A stretch of DNA of 64,000 nucleotides from Rhypophila decipiens (lineage: Eukaryota > Ascomycota > Sordariomycetes > Sordariales > Naviculisporaceae). Positions within the stretch are counted from its first letter, which is position 1. The number at the start of each line of letters is the position of its first letter. The position numbers were made by a program, and so were the translations under genes. This document shows, piece by piece, positions 20,481-30,233 of this stretch. The DNA lies in the NCBI GenBank assembly GCA_033297075.1, contig MU858080.1, forward strand, positions 204,274-268,273, read 5' to 3'. The notes below the pieces were generated by a model that was not told where the DNA came from, did not search any database, and saw only the letters and a list, made by a program, of their open reading frames with translations.

Positions 20481-22589
20481 TCAAAAATCCAACTCGTCGT
20501 CGTCAGACAACCAAGAGTCATCATTCAGGTTGAAGCTAAGGGTGCAATTAGCTGCGTTGCCAGCGTTGCCAGCGTTGCCAGCGTTGCCAGCGTTGACTGC
20601 TTTGCCGGCATTATTTGTGTTGCAAAAATCCATGCTGTCGTCGTCAGACAACCAAGAGTCATCATTGAGACTGAAGCTAACCGTGTAATCAACTGCGTTG
20701 CCTTTTGTGTCATCCTGAGCAGTGACCTGTGGAGCCGCGGTATTATTAGCAGCAGCAGCAGTGGTGGTAGTTGCCACTGCATCAAGCAGAGTGAGCGTCT
20801 CCTCCTCGAGCTCATCAAAGTCGTCATCGCCATAGTCGGTTTCGGCTTGGGAAGCAGCCACAGCCATTCCAGGCACAGTGGCTCCTCCATCGGCTCCAAC
20901 GTCGGGCTGAGATGGGCCCAGCTCCACAAGAGTATGCTCCCTAGTGTCGTCATGAAGGATGGAACACTGAGAGAGCGGTGCAAGGACGTCATTGGCAATT
21001 TCTTCAACCTGACCCTCGGCCTGTTGCTGGAGTTCGTGCTTTCGCTTCTCCTTGGCGACCTCGTTGGCGAGCCGCTCTTCCGCGAGCTTTTCCTCCGCGA
21101 GCTTTTCCTCCGCCAGCCTCCTCCGCTCGGCTTCCTTGCGCTTCTTTTCTTCAGCGGCAGCAAGTATCCGAGACTCGGCCAGGGCCTGGAACATTTCGAT
21201 CCCGTTGTCGCTTGAACCAAAGAATCGAATTGGCGACGATGTCTTGTAAGGAGCTTTCTTGGCAGCTGGAGTTTTCTTGGAAGATTTGGGTGCTGCAGCA
21301 ACTACTGGATACTTTGGACTGCCCCTTGGCGAAAGCTTCGGGAGAGATGGCTCTGGCGGCAATTGCGACGACTGTGACTTGCGTGGGCTAAGAGACTCGC
21401 AATCCCAAAGGGACTGTTGCGACTCGTGCAGCGGCGCAAAGTCTTCGGGTGATCGCCGACGCGCCTCTCGAGGGGAAATAGGCGGTTCGTGGAAACGGTG
21501 TACCCTGTCCTCTTTCCGATCTTGTTCCACGACTTCAGTCGTGATGACCGGCGACTGGGCAGCGACCACTGGAGATGCGGCTTTGGAATGCCTGCATGGC
21601 GTGTTGGTCGTGCCTTCCAGGTCCAGCATGTCCTCAGAATTGAGCTCCCAGTCTTGCGAGGACAAGAAGTCGGCCACGTTCTTAATGCGGTCGACCATCT
21701 TGCTGGGGGGGGCTGGGGCTGGCCTGGTGGCGAGAGGTGTGGGAACCTGTGCAACGAAGGGACTGGATTTTCCTTTGCCGCTGTCGCTAAAAAGTGGCAC
21801 AGGCGGTCGTGGTCGGCTGACAATCGGAGCTGGTGTTGGCTTTTTCGCAGCCATTGGCGTCCCATACTCCTCCTCCAGTTCTCTGTCCATCTGAGATGAC
21901 GTTGGCAGAAAATCCTCGAGGTGCTCAATCACGAACTGCGTGCTGGCCGGTGGCGCAAGCGTGGCGACGTTTGTGATGTCGCGAAGAGGCCAGAGCTGAG
22001 ACGATGTGGGCAGCCGGCTGGCCGTTGGACTGGTCTGCGACAAGATCTTGGGGGCAGCTGGTGTATCTGGCACAACTGGACGGTCGTAAGAGGGCGCAGG
22101 TCGCGTGTTCTCGCAAGCTTGCTGCCGTTGTGCCCTTTGCGAAGGATGCGGCCTCGGCGCAATCTGCTCCGCGGCAGCACCCTCGACCTCGTCCACCTTT
22201 CGCTTTGTTGCGCCGTTGGGCCGAACAAACCACGAGATTGTAGGCTGACTCGGTCGGACGTCGACCAACGGAAGGCCCCTCTTTCTCTTTGCCTCGAGGG
22301 CCTTCTGCTCTTTCTCCTTCTTTTTGTCGCGGAGAAATCGCGCCCGCTTGCTCGACTTTTCTTTTTCGAATTCGTCCTTGATCCGCTTCTGTTCTTCGCG
22401 CTCGAGTCGGCGCTGTTCTTCTCGAGAGACCCTGGGCTGCTTGGTCTTCTCACGATGCAGCTTTTGCGCTTGTTTGGAGGTCATCCACGGTGCAAGCTCA
22501 GGAAGCGCCTGATCGGGTGGGCGATTGACCATGTGCTGCATCCTGACCGTGGGGTCGATGAGCGTAAAGGTTTGCTGTAATTTGGGCAT
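20481..22589 (-). CDS. Conserved-looking low-complexity protein of unknown function (nuclear?)
   Basis: One uninterrupted 702-residue frame from the ATG at 22589. The first 30 residues (to LPELAPWM) look globular. They are followed by a Lys/Glu/Arg-rich segment (about 40-105) likely to form a long helix and rich in nuclear-localisation-like clusters (KSSKRARFLRDKKKEKEQK). Near residue 115, SQPTISWFV resembles a weak PCNA-interacting (PIP) box, but the second aromatic is replaced. A second charged helix lies at about 490-540. The C-terminus contains two copies of LNDDSWLSDDD, separated by an Asn-Ala-Gly repeat. I do not recognise the family. Nuclear location is an inference from the basic clusters. 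Confidence 0.75.
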   Translation of the reverse strand: MPKLQQTFTLIDPTVRMQHMVNRPPDQALPELAPWMTSKQAQKLHREKTKQPRVSREEQRRLEREEQKRIKDEFEKEKSSKRARFLRDKKKEKEQKALEAKRKRGLPLVDVRPSQPTISWFVRPNGATKRKVDEVEGAAAEQIAPRPHPSQRAQRQQACENTRPAPSYDRPVVPDTPAAPKILSQTSPTASRLPTSSQLWPLRDITNVATLAPPASTQFVIEHLEDFLPTSSQMDRELEEEYGTPMAAKKPTPAPIVSRPRPPVPLFSDSGKGKSSPFVAQVPTPLATRPAPAPPSKMVDRIKNVADFLSSQDWELNSEDMLDLEGTTNTPCRHSKAASPVVAAQSPVITTEVVEQDRKEDRVHRFHEPPISPREARRRSPEDFAPLHESQQSLWDCESLSPRKSQSSQLPPEPSLPKLSPRGSPKYPVVAAAPKSSKKTPAAKKAPYKTSSPIRFFGSSDNGIEMFQALAESRILAAAEEKKRKEAERRRLAEEKLAEEKLAEERLANEVAKEKRKHELQQQAEGQVEEIANDVLAPLSQCSILHDDTREHTLVELGPSQPDVGADGGATVPGMAVAASQAETDYGDDDFDELEEETLTLLDAVATTTTAAAANNTAAPQVTAQDDTKGNAVDYTVSFSLNDDSWLSDDDSMDFCNTNNAGKAVNAGNAGNAGNAGNAANCTLSFNLNDDSWLSDDDELDF
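20555..20597 (+). repeat. 9-bp in-frame repeat (Asn-Ala-Gly tract)
   Basis: Nearly five tandem CGTTGCCAG units encode repeated Asn-Ala-Gly on the minus strand, between the two copies of the LNDDSWLSDDD motif of the 702-residue protein. The copy number can change without shifting the frame. Confidence 0.9.
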
Positions 22590-23794
22590 CGTGATTGATT
22601 ATTTTGATGCTTAGGGTGATGAAAGTGTCGAGGAAGTTGAGTTCGCCGATGAGCGCATCTCCAGACGTGGTGTCGTGAAGGTTGAGCAGGTTCAGGATCA
22701 GGATTTGGAAATCGGGACCGGTGACGAGACACTTTATGCCCCGCGACACGCTAGTGACGGGTTAGCGCGTTGAGAGGCGGGCCCACCCGCCCTGTGCGTT
22801 TAAAACACGTGGGGTCGATGCAGGTGCCCGGATTAGGTAAGCTTGCAACTGCGATGAGCCGAAATTGCAGGTCCCTGCTCAACCCACTGCCTGCACCCAA
22901 TCAGAAGAGAGACCTTCGCTGTCATTTTAGCCGACGGACCTCAGTTTGCACTGTCTGGCAACGGTGTTCGTGTCATGTCGTGCAGAAGTGGAGACCTCAG
23001 CTGAGGCGGGATAAGCCGTCGATCTCCGATATCTCCGCCAAACTGGATCTCATCCGTAGGGCTGCTGATTTCAGCTCCGGTGCGGTGCAGCTGGGCAACA
23101 GAACTCCCGTTCAGCGGGAACGAAAAGGGAGTTGTCATCGAAAATCAAGCCGTTATTGCAACACAAGCCGGGTAATGACTCGTCCTTCACGACAGACAGC
23201 CCAAAGGGTTCAACTAGAGTCGGTTTTCAACGTATGCGTTTTGTAATTTGCATCTTTTTTTAGGTTGTTCTTTCGAGGTCGGAAATGGAGGAGGATGGGG
23301 AGAGTAGCGGTAGCAAAGCCCGCAAGATCGATCAAGGATCAGATCGATCAAGGATCAGATCGATCAAGGATCAGAGACCCATCATGGATCATAATCCATT
23401 ATGTAACTACATTTCTCATTTCCCGGGGAAATAAACTTAAAGACAGAGCAGCGCAGTGAGCGTTGTGGGCTTGCATTCCCCAGGATTTTCTCGTTACAAG
23501 TTAATTACTTCAACGATAAGAATGGATACTGTACATCACATTGAGAGATGCGACAGGCGCAAGATGATATCCAGCAGGACGAACGAAGAAAAGATACGAG
23601 TTGAACTGATTAGAAGGATACTACAGGATCAAAGTGTCATCATTCACTGGGCTTATCAGCATGTAAGCCACTTATGCTCTCAACTGGCCGAGGTAGAGTA
23701 CAATGATGTGATTGCCATGACCCACTTGAACTTCTAAAGGTGGTCTTGTCTCGACTGTCAGCAATGAGCAAAACAAACAACATCTCCATGAACA
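22590..23794. other. Divergent intergenic region with a small GATC repeat
   Basis: It separates the leftward 702-residue gene from the rightward MFS gene. At 23326-23373 the 16-mer GATCGATCAAGGATCA occurs three times in tandem. A 158-codon frame at 22770-23246 has no recognisable similarity and unusual composition, so I leave it out. Confidence 0.55.
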
Positions 23795-25812
23795 ATGCCA
23801 TTATCAACGGCCATGGACGACGCCGAGAGCAGACCTCTCTTGTGGCGAGCTCGCGCCCAAGATGCAATCTCGACGCCGTCCATCAACACAAGACGACGCA
23901 CAAGACTCCTCATCCTGATCTGCATATCCATTGTGGCGGCCGACTTTGCCATCCTCCTCTCGAAAGCCCCGCAGCTCTCCATCCTCGAGTCCCAGGTCTG
24001 TGAGGACCACCGAAATACAACCAAAATTAAAGGCAAAGTGAAAACGCTTCCAATATGGACCCCAACGGTACCCATAGATTCCATCATCCACTTCAACGTA
24101 GCACCCAACGACTCGGATACTCAACAGCCTGAGCAGGACTTTTGCAAGTCCGACATTGTGCAGGGGGAATTGGCGATTCTGACAGGATGGAAAGAAACAT
24201 TCGACACCATCCCGGGCATTATCCTCGCGCTGCCATATGGCTATGCGGCGGATAGATATGGTCGCCAGCCCATCTTGCTACTGAGTCTGCTTGGTGTGAT
24301 TCTCGAGGGAATCTTTGAGAGACTGATCATCTGGTGGCACTCTGGCGGACTTGGCGAGCTGCGCTCCCTGTGGTGGGTACCGCTGTGTCAGTTCATTGGC
24401 GGAGGGCCTCAAGTTGCCTCGTCGATGGCATATGCCATGATATCGGATTTATGTCCTTCAGAGAAACGGTATGTACCATGTTCCTTCATTTCCTTTCCCA
24501 TTTTACTACTTCGCTAACCTCCAATCCCTGCCCCTCCAGCGCTTCAGTCTTTTTTCTCATAGGAGCAGCCCTGATCATGTCCGAGGTCCTTGCCGGTCCG
24601 CTCAGCGCAGCAATGATGACCTACTGGGACCCATGGTTCCCCCTCTTAACCGGCTCGTTCCTCCAGCTCATCGCCTTCTTCACCGCGGCCCTGCTCCCCG
24701 AGACGATGCCATCCCCAGACCCAGAAACAGTACCCCTAATTTCCCTCCTCGACCACCAAGACGAAGAAGAAGAAGAGGAACAAGACGATACAATTCCCTT
24801 AGTAACCTCCGAACCAGACGACACAGTTCCCCTGATAGCCTCCGAGCCTGACATAGACGACATGGACACACTCTCATTGATCGCACCCTCCGAGTCCGAC
24901 TCAGCCGACAACGATACCGACACCCACACCCACACCCACACCGACACCCACACCGACACCCACACCGACACCCACACCGACACTTTCTCCAACCGCGGCA
25001 GCTTCGAATCCCTGACATTACCCGAAGAACAAGATGATGACATGCAAGAGATGGACTGGAAACAAGTCTATTCTAACATCACAACCTACCATGCAGACAT
25101 TAAAGCCTTGCTTCTCAACCGCAATGTTTCGTCTCTTGTGTTTTCCGTCCTGTTTGCGTCTGTAGCTCGGCAAGCTGTCCAGTTAATAGTCCAGTACGCA
25201 TCTAAGCGATTCAACTGGACCATTGCCCTCTCTTCGTGTATTGTTGCCTTCAAAGCGCTGGTCAATCTTGTAATGCTGTGTTATCTTTTGCCCAAGATTG
25301 CAAAGGCTCTACTAGTCAAGAGGAGGTATAACCTCTCTGTCGTGCAAAAAGACCATGCTGTTACGAGGTATAGTGTCTGGTTTCTTGCCTTTGGTGCCTT
25401 GATGATGGGAATGTCTGGTCCGATTTCAGGGGTATTTATATCTGGCGTCGGGGTATTGGCTCTGGGGTGGGGTTATTTTGCTGCTGTGAGAAGCCTTGCT
25501 TTGGGAGTTGTGTCGTCCAACGAGATTGGTTTGATGAGTAGCTTGCTGGGATGGGCAACCAGTATCGGGACTATGGTTGCTGGATCGACTATGGCCGTTC
25601 TTTTCGAGAAGGGACTTGAGATGGGTGGGTTGTGGATCGGGCTTCCGTATTTGGTTGCTGGAGGGTTGTTTACTGGTGCCGCGGTGGCTGTTACTTTTGG
25701 GGTAAGAGATTTTCGGGTTGATTTGATTAGTTGGGGGGATGAGGAGGATGATGATGATGTGGGGATTGTGACTGATGTTGCTGGCTCTACTGGGATCTTG
25801 ATTGATGTATAG
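23795..25812 (+). CDS. Major facilitator superfamily transporter
   Basis: Two exons, 23795-24468 and 24540-25812, join in phase (CG|C) to about 648 residues. A cytosolic N-terminus containing ESRPLLWRARAQ precedes the first membrane helix. The MFS signature between helices 2 and 3 is GYAADRYGRQPILL. Some 12 hydrophobic segments follow in two halves, separated by a long acidic cytosolic loop (about residues 310-420). That loop contains a DEEEEEEQDD run and a Thr-His-Thr-Asp repeat. The last residues are acidic. The family uses proton gradients to move small solutes or export drugs; the substrate is not evident. The start could also be the ATG at 23813, which has a good context; I give the first ATG. 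Confidence 0.88.
24918..24984 (+). repeat. 12-bp coding repeat in MFS loop (Thr-His-Thr-Asp)
   Basis: Tandem CACACCGACACC-type units encode repeated Thr-His and Thr-Asp pairs in the central cytosolic loop of the MFS protein. About seven histidines alternate with threonine and aspartate. Confidence 0.85.
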
Positions 25813-26256
25813 TGGTGGTATTTATTCCGGGCATCTTGTAAGCCGGGTGACGAAGGTATGTAGCATGACTTTTGGATCGAGCCCGTTGAATTTGTACCCA
25901 TCGTTTTGTTCTCTTGAAACCAATGTAAATCATTCGGCCAGCTCCATTCCCAACTCATCACACTAGAGCTCTTGTCCTGCCTTACAGCAGCAACAAGCCT
26001 CCACGAAAACTTGTCAGAACATTGCAATAGGGCCAAAACGTATCCAAAAACTGCCAATGATCCTGAGACCGGTTCGGCGTCGGAGCAGCCGGCGCGGCAC
26101 GTCGTTACGTCCGGGACGATGGGTCGAACATGTCGAGGACGAGGCCACCTGACCTTTGACTGTATTGGGTTAGACAGCGAATACAGCAGCAGAACGAGTC
26201 AGCTGGGATGATATGGACAGGACTTGCATTATTGAAGCTTGGGCGGAGAAGCCGGC

Positions 26257-26721
26257 TCAAGCCGATGTTGCTACCACTCCATTTCCCGAGGGCGACTCCC
26301 CAGCCTTTTGCGTCGAGGTCACTGTCGTGATTATTATTGGGCTTATAAATGTCGTTGTGGCCGTGGGTGTGGTTGTAACTGTTGTCGTGGTGCTTGTAGT
26401 GGTGGTTATGGTTGAGCTTGTTTTTAGACTTGTAGTGGTAGTTGTAGTGACAGTCGTGGTTGCGCACGCAATTGTTGTGGTATCGGCTGAGATGGTTCTT
26501 GTGTTGGTTATTGAGGTAGTGGTTGTGATGTTTGTTGTTGTCGTTCCCTTGGTCATCCACCTAGTTTCTGTCCTCTGCTTTCTTGTCGTGAAGACCATCG
26601 GTTCCGGTGTTGTCGATGTTGTAGGAGTTTTCGCGAGTGTTTTCGCGGGTGTTTTCGCAGGTGTTGTGGCAGGAGGTTTCGAAGGAGGTTTCAAAGGTGC
26701 TATAAAGACCATTGCTGCCAC
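26257..26721 (-). other. GT-rich low-complexity tract, possible Thr-rich coding remnant
   Basis: Several frames on both strands stay open because the plus strand is mostly G and T. The minus frame 26721-26257 gives 154 residues dominated by Thr, with TTTT clusters and PAKTPAKT repeats, like fungal wall-associated stalks. The opposite frame gives a poly-Val peptide and a third an Asn/His-rich one. No signal peptide or anchor is seen. Coding potential is uncertain; composition alone could explain the open frames. Confidence 0.3.
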
Positions 26722-27729
26722 TAACTAGCTACCGTAGCTTCGTCCCTTTTGTTGATTGTATTCTTGATCGTTGCCGTCGTCAACGTCCAACGGCGCTGTG
26801 TGCTAACAGTGCCGGTGATGAGTCGCTTTGCCGTTTCTCATATCAGCTCCTTGGTGGTTGACTGGCCTTTCCATTTGACGGAATTGTTCCATGGCTGAAT
26901 TTCAGTCTGCCGGTCCCGACCGTCCCGTTTAACTTTTCCATCTTTCCGAGGTCAATCCATAGACTTCTCGCTGAAACGGGTAACATTGATCAGCAGGGCG
27001 CAATCGGCAAGCCAAGTGGACCAGTCGCACCCACCTCACAAGCCCTGGGAACCTTGTGACTACCGGGCCAGTTAGGTTTGAGGTTCCGAATACATGAGAG
27101 CCTGAAGACTCATTTTGAATCTGATGCGTACCTGGAAAAGGCTGCTCACTAAGAACAAAGGAGTTACTGTGTCTCAGTGTGCAGAGGTTTTGCCCAAAGT
27201 GACACAAGCCTTGCTGGAGAGTATCTCTTCTCGCTTTATGCTGCATTACAGTCTCATCGGCAAGCCTTCGGGCCAAAGTATGAGGCATGCAAAAGCGTAT
27301 TCCTTACCTGACCACCCTCAGATCGTCATGTGGCGCTTGAGTCAGCGACTGCCCCCCAGAAACCGGGCCGAGGTGTAAAGGTTCCTTCACCGTGAACTCT
27401 ATTGTCATCATCGTGCAACTGATGAGGAAGCCACAGCCGTTGAAACTGCTGGTGGTTTGGCGACATGTTGATAGTATTAACACGTGATTTTATCGGGGCA
27501 AATCTGAAGATATCAAAGACGAGAATGCATCCAAGTTGTCTTGTAAGTAAAAGTCTCGTATATCACAACTCTGCTTTGCTTTGCTTTGCTTGTGGGCAAA
27601 AGGTAAAACAAGCTTTGAGCTGTAATGTCACGAGCTCTACTCCACTCTTTTCAACTTTTCTTCGCCTCTTATCAGGTGATATTAATTCCTAAACTCAAAA
27701 TTGCAAATTCTCAGAGACTTCGGAGCACA

Positions 27730-27735
27730 TTATAA
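27730..27735 (+). promoter_or_regulatory. TATA box of the F-box gene
   Basis: TATAAA lies about 103 bp upstream of the F-box ATG, in a plausible core-promoter position. Confidence 0.5.
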
Positions 27736-27837
27736 AGCCGCTCCTCTCATTGACTATTTTTTACTGATGCTCACAGTTCCTTAAGTTGGTTCCAAATCGA
27801 AAATTCAAAAGTGTCAACCACACCAAGACCTATCATC

Positions 27838-29097
27838 ATGGACTTCGACAGCACGGACACCGACCCACCAGCCAACACGGCAACAACGACTCACCCAATC
27901 ATACCGACACCAGTACAGTCCAGCTCGGGGTTTCTCCCAGCAGAGATCTGGTACAAGATATTTAACCTACTGCTCGATGAAGAGGATATTCCCGCGTTGC
28001 AGTCCCTTGGCCGGGTGTCGAGACAGCTGCGCGAGAACATCTTGGCCGAGGTACCCTTTATCTTGACCTCTCGGGAGCAGCATGCCCAGATTTGCAGGGC
28101 AGTCAAGCCGCCGCGTCTCCTCATGTGGTACGGCGTCGAGGTCTGCAAGTTTCTGGCAAAACTGGCGAACCTACCCGAGCAAGACTTTCCCTTCCGGCTC
28201 AACCTTCTTTACTGCTCGGGGTGCAAGTGTCGACATCCCGCCCGAGCCTTTTCCCAGGCTGAACGACGCAAACCCGACAGACGAATATGTATCGGGCGAG
28301 AGGGCTACGTTCGACTATGTGAGCATAAGACGCTTACCTGGGCGCAGGTCGAGGAGGCTTTGCGGAACATAACCATCGAGGCGAACATAACCATCCAGGC
28401 GCAGGGGTACCGGCAGTATCCGAGTCCATTTTTCGAGGAACGTGAAGAGGTTTGTGATATGTGCAGGATGTCAAATGACAACGGAACAAGGATGAGATTT
28501 CGATTGCGAGAGGGGACTGTGGATTTGGTTCTGTATGTCGAGTGGGAGTCAAACCTCTGTTTGGGTGATCGCCGGGTCAACAGCATGGCTAGGGACTGGA
28601 GATGCAAGAACAGGAGATGCCAGGGTCCAGAAAAAGGCACAGCCAGTCGGCATTTCTGCGACAAAGCCAATGACCCTAAGAAGTGCACTCGCAGCATCAT
28701 GTTGCCTACTTTTCACAGCAAAACCATCAGCTTCGGAGCGATTCGTCTCCATCTACCGCCTTTCAAGCCAGGAGAGCCGCCTGAAGCATGGTTGCGGTTC
28801 AACCCGCACCACGACTGGTTCCACGCGGTTGATCCCATGTCGTATACCCATGAGGACTCGCGGCATTCGCAATCCTCTTCACCGGACTTGGACATGCTTC
28901 TTCATCTGTGCAAGGACTCCAGCTGCGAGTACTACCGCTATGAGTACCAGGTCCGCTGCCCATATGACGCGGTCCCTCCATGGCATATTTTTGATCGACG
29001 CATCACCAGAAATCAAGTCATGCCATTGTCTGGGCTACACTTTCCTCTTGAGCATGGGGACGAGGGGGGGGGGGAGTGGGGGTCGTGGTCGTGCTGA
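27838..29097 (+). CDS. F-box domain protein
   Basis: A single-exon gene of 419 residues. The frame is open from 27811 but the first ATG is at 27838. After a Thr/Pro-rich leader, residues about 30-70 form an F-box: FLPAEIWYKIFNLLLDEED, then LGRVSRQLREN. F-box proteins recruit substrates to the SCF ubiquitin ligase through Skp1. The rest contains cysteine pairs (YCSGCKCRHPARAF, CDMCR, CKNRRCQG, CPY) and the phrase CIGREGYVRLCEHKT, which recurs in a large fungal F-box family of unknown substrates. The end is Gly/Trp-rich, encoded by a G run (29064-29072). No intron is apparent. Confidence 0.85.
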   Translation: MDFDSTDTDPPANTATTTHPIIPTPVQSSSGFLPAEIWYKIFNLLLDEEDIPALQSLGRVSRQLRENILAEVPFILTSREQHAQICRAVKPPRLLMWYGVEVCKFLAKLANLPEQDFPFRLNLLYCSGCKCRHPARAFSQAERRKPDRRICIGREGYVRLCEHKTLTWAQVEEALRNITIEANITIQAQGYRQYPSPFFEEREEVCDMCRMSNDNGTRMRFRLREGTVDLVLYVEWESNLCLGDRRVNSMARDWRCKNRRCQGPEKGTASRHFCDKANDPKKCTRSIMLPTFHSKTISFGAIRLHLPPFKPGEPPEAWLRFNPHHDWFHAVDPMSYTHEDSRHSQSSSPDLDMLLHLCKDSSCEYYRYEYQVRCPYDAVPPWHIFDRRITRNQVMPLSGLHFPLEHGDEGGGEWGSWSC

Positions 29098-30233
29098 GCT
29101 GGGCAGAATGATGGGTCTGAGTATCGGGGCTGAATAACGACCCGGAAAGCCATGATGACTGGAGGATGGCAGTGAAGATGAGGATATGGAAGACTGGGAG
29201 GGAGCCAGGTATGACAAGTCTGTTGACCTCCACGCTTGATCATTCGACAGAGTCATGCTCTATGCGTACCACTCCCGCCATAGCGGCGGCATGGTTCGGC
29301 ATCACATCTAGCTGTCAAGGTGGACCCTCCTCCAAGAGTTGGGGTAGTCCATGTATCGAACCGGCCGGAAAGGTTGGCCGTGTTTGCAAGTGTTCAGGGG
29401 TAGGACGTAGGATATTCCGGGCCGGGTCAGCCCATGATACAAAGTAGCTGCAATGCGAGTCATTTCCATCAGTCGTACATAATCTGCAGGTCCTTCCTAC
29501 ACTGATCCAACCAGCCGCATTCCCGTTTGGCTTCTCGAACGCAGGAGCTCAGCAGTTATAATCAAAAACACACCGGTAATTTAACTATTTGCCAGCCACG
29601 CTGCTCCTTCACCTTAGCCGGCCATGTTGCGTCCTGTTAATGCTATTTACAGGCGCCACCCGGGTTCCGGGAATGCAACCCTTGACGGGCTCTAGAAGAC
29701 GCCCAAGAAGCAAGAGAACAATTCCACGCGCATTCTACCGGTTCTACCGGAACTGCAATCAATCTCGGCCGGCTTCCTGCCCAGGTCTCGGCGTCTATTT
29801 CCTCTGAAGCATACAACAGCCTCCAATATCGGGCCCCTTTCTCGGCAATTAAGTAAAAAGGGGTTGTCCTGCCTCCCTTTAATATCGACCACGTTTTTCA
29901 AATCTGCCTGGACTCCGACACCAAGGTCTTTAGGACGACCATGCCGCGCAATTTAATCTGGGTATTAACTAATCTATATAACCCATTCCAATCCGCCACG
30001 GTGATAGGATAATTGGACGTTGCCAGTTGGAGAAAGATGATCTTCTTCCCCTCACGCGGGTGGTTTTCTGTCCCTGTTCCTTTTGGAGATGTATATAATT
30101 GGGGAAGAGTAGCTTCTCTCGGGTTTCTGGAAACTTTTGGATCTTGCTTGATGTAGTCAGCTGTCTGATTCTTGTCCGTCTTTACCTCGTGTGTGTATCT
30201 GTTTCCGACAAAGTGAACAAAAGACGCGACACA
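29098..30233. other. Intergenic, upstream of the secreted repeat-module gene
   Basis: It holds the promoter of the next gene. Nothing else is recognised; the short frames on both strands are not supported. Confidence 0.55.
30092..30098 (+). promoter_or_regulatory. TATA box of the repeat-module secreted gene
   Basis: TATATAA is about 140 bp upstream of the ATG at 30234, leaving a leader of roughly 110 bases. Confidence 0.4.

Larger units (their letters stand above)
25813..27837. other. Intergenic region with a low-complexity tract
   Basis: Two kilobases between the MFS gene and the F-box gene. It holds the GT-rich tract listed separately and the F-box promoter. A CTTTG microsatellite (TTTGCTTTGCTTTGCTTG, near 27573) is present. 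No confident gene is seen. Confidence 0.55.

Noticed and set aside
22770..23246. 158-codon open frame
   Set aside because: Arg/Ser/Cys-rich composition, no similarity and no splice context; looks like a chance frame in a promoter region.
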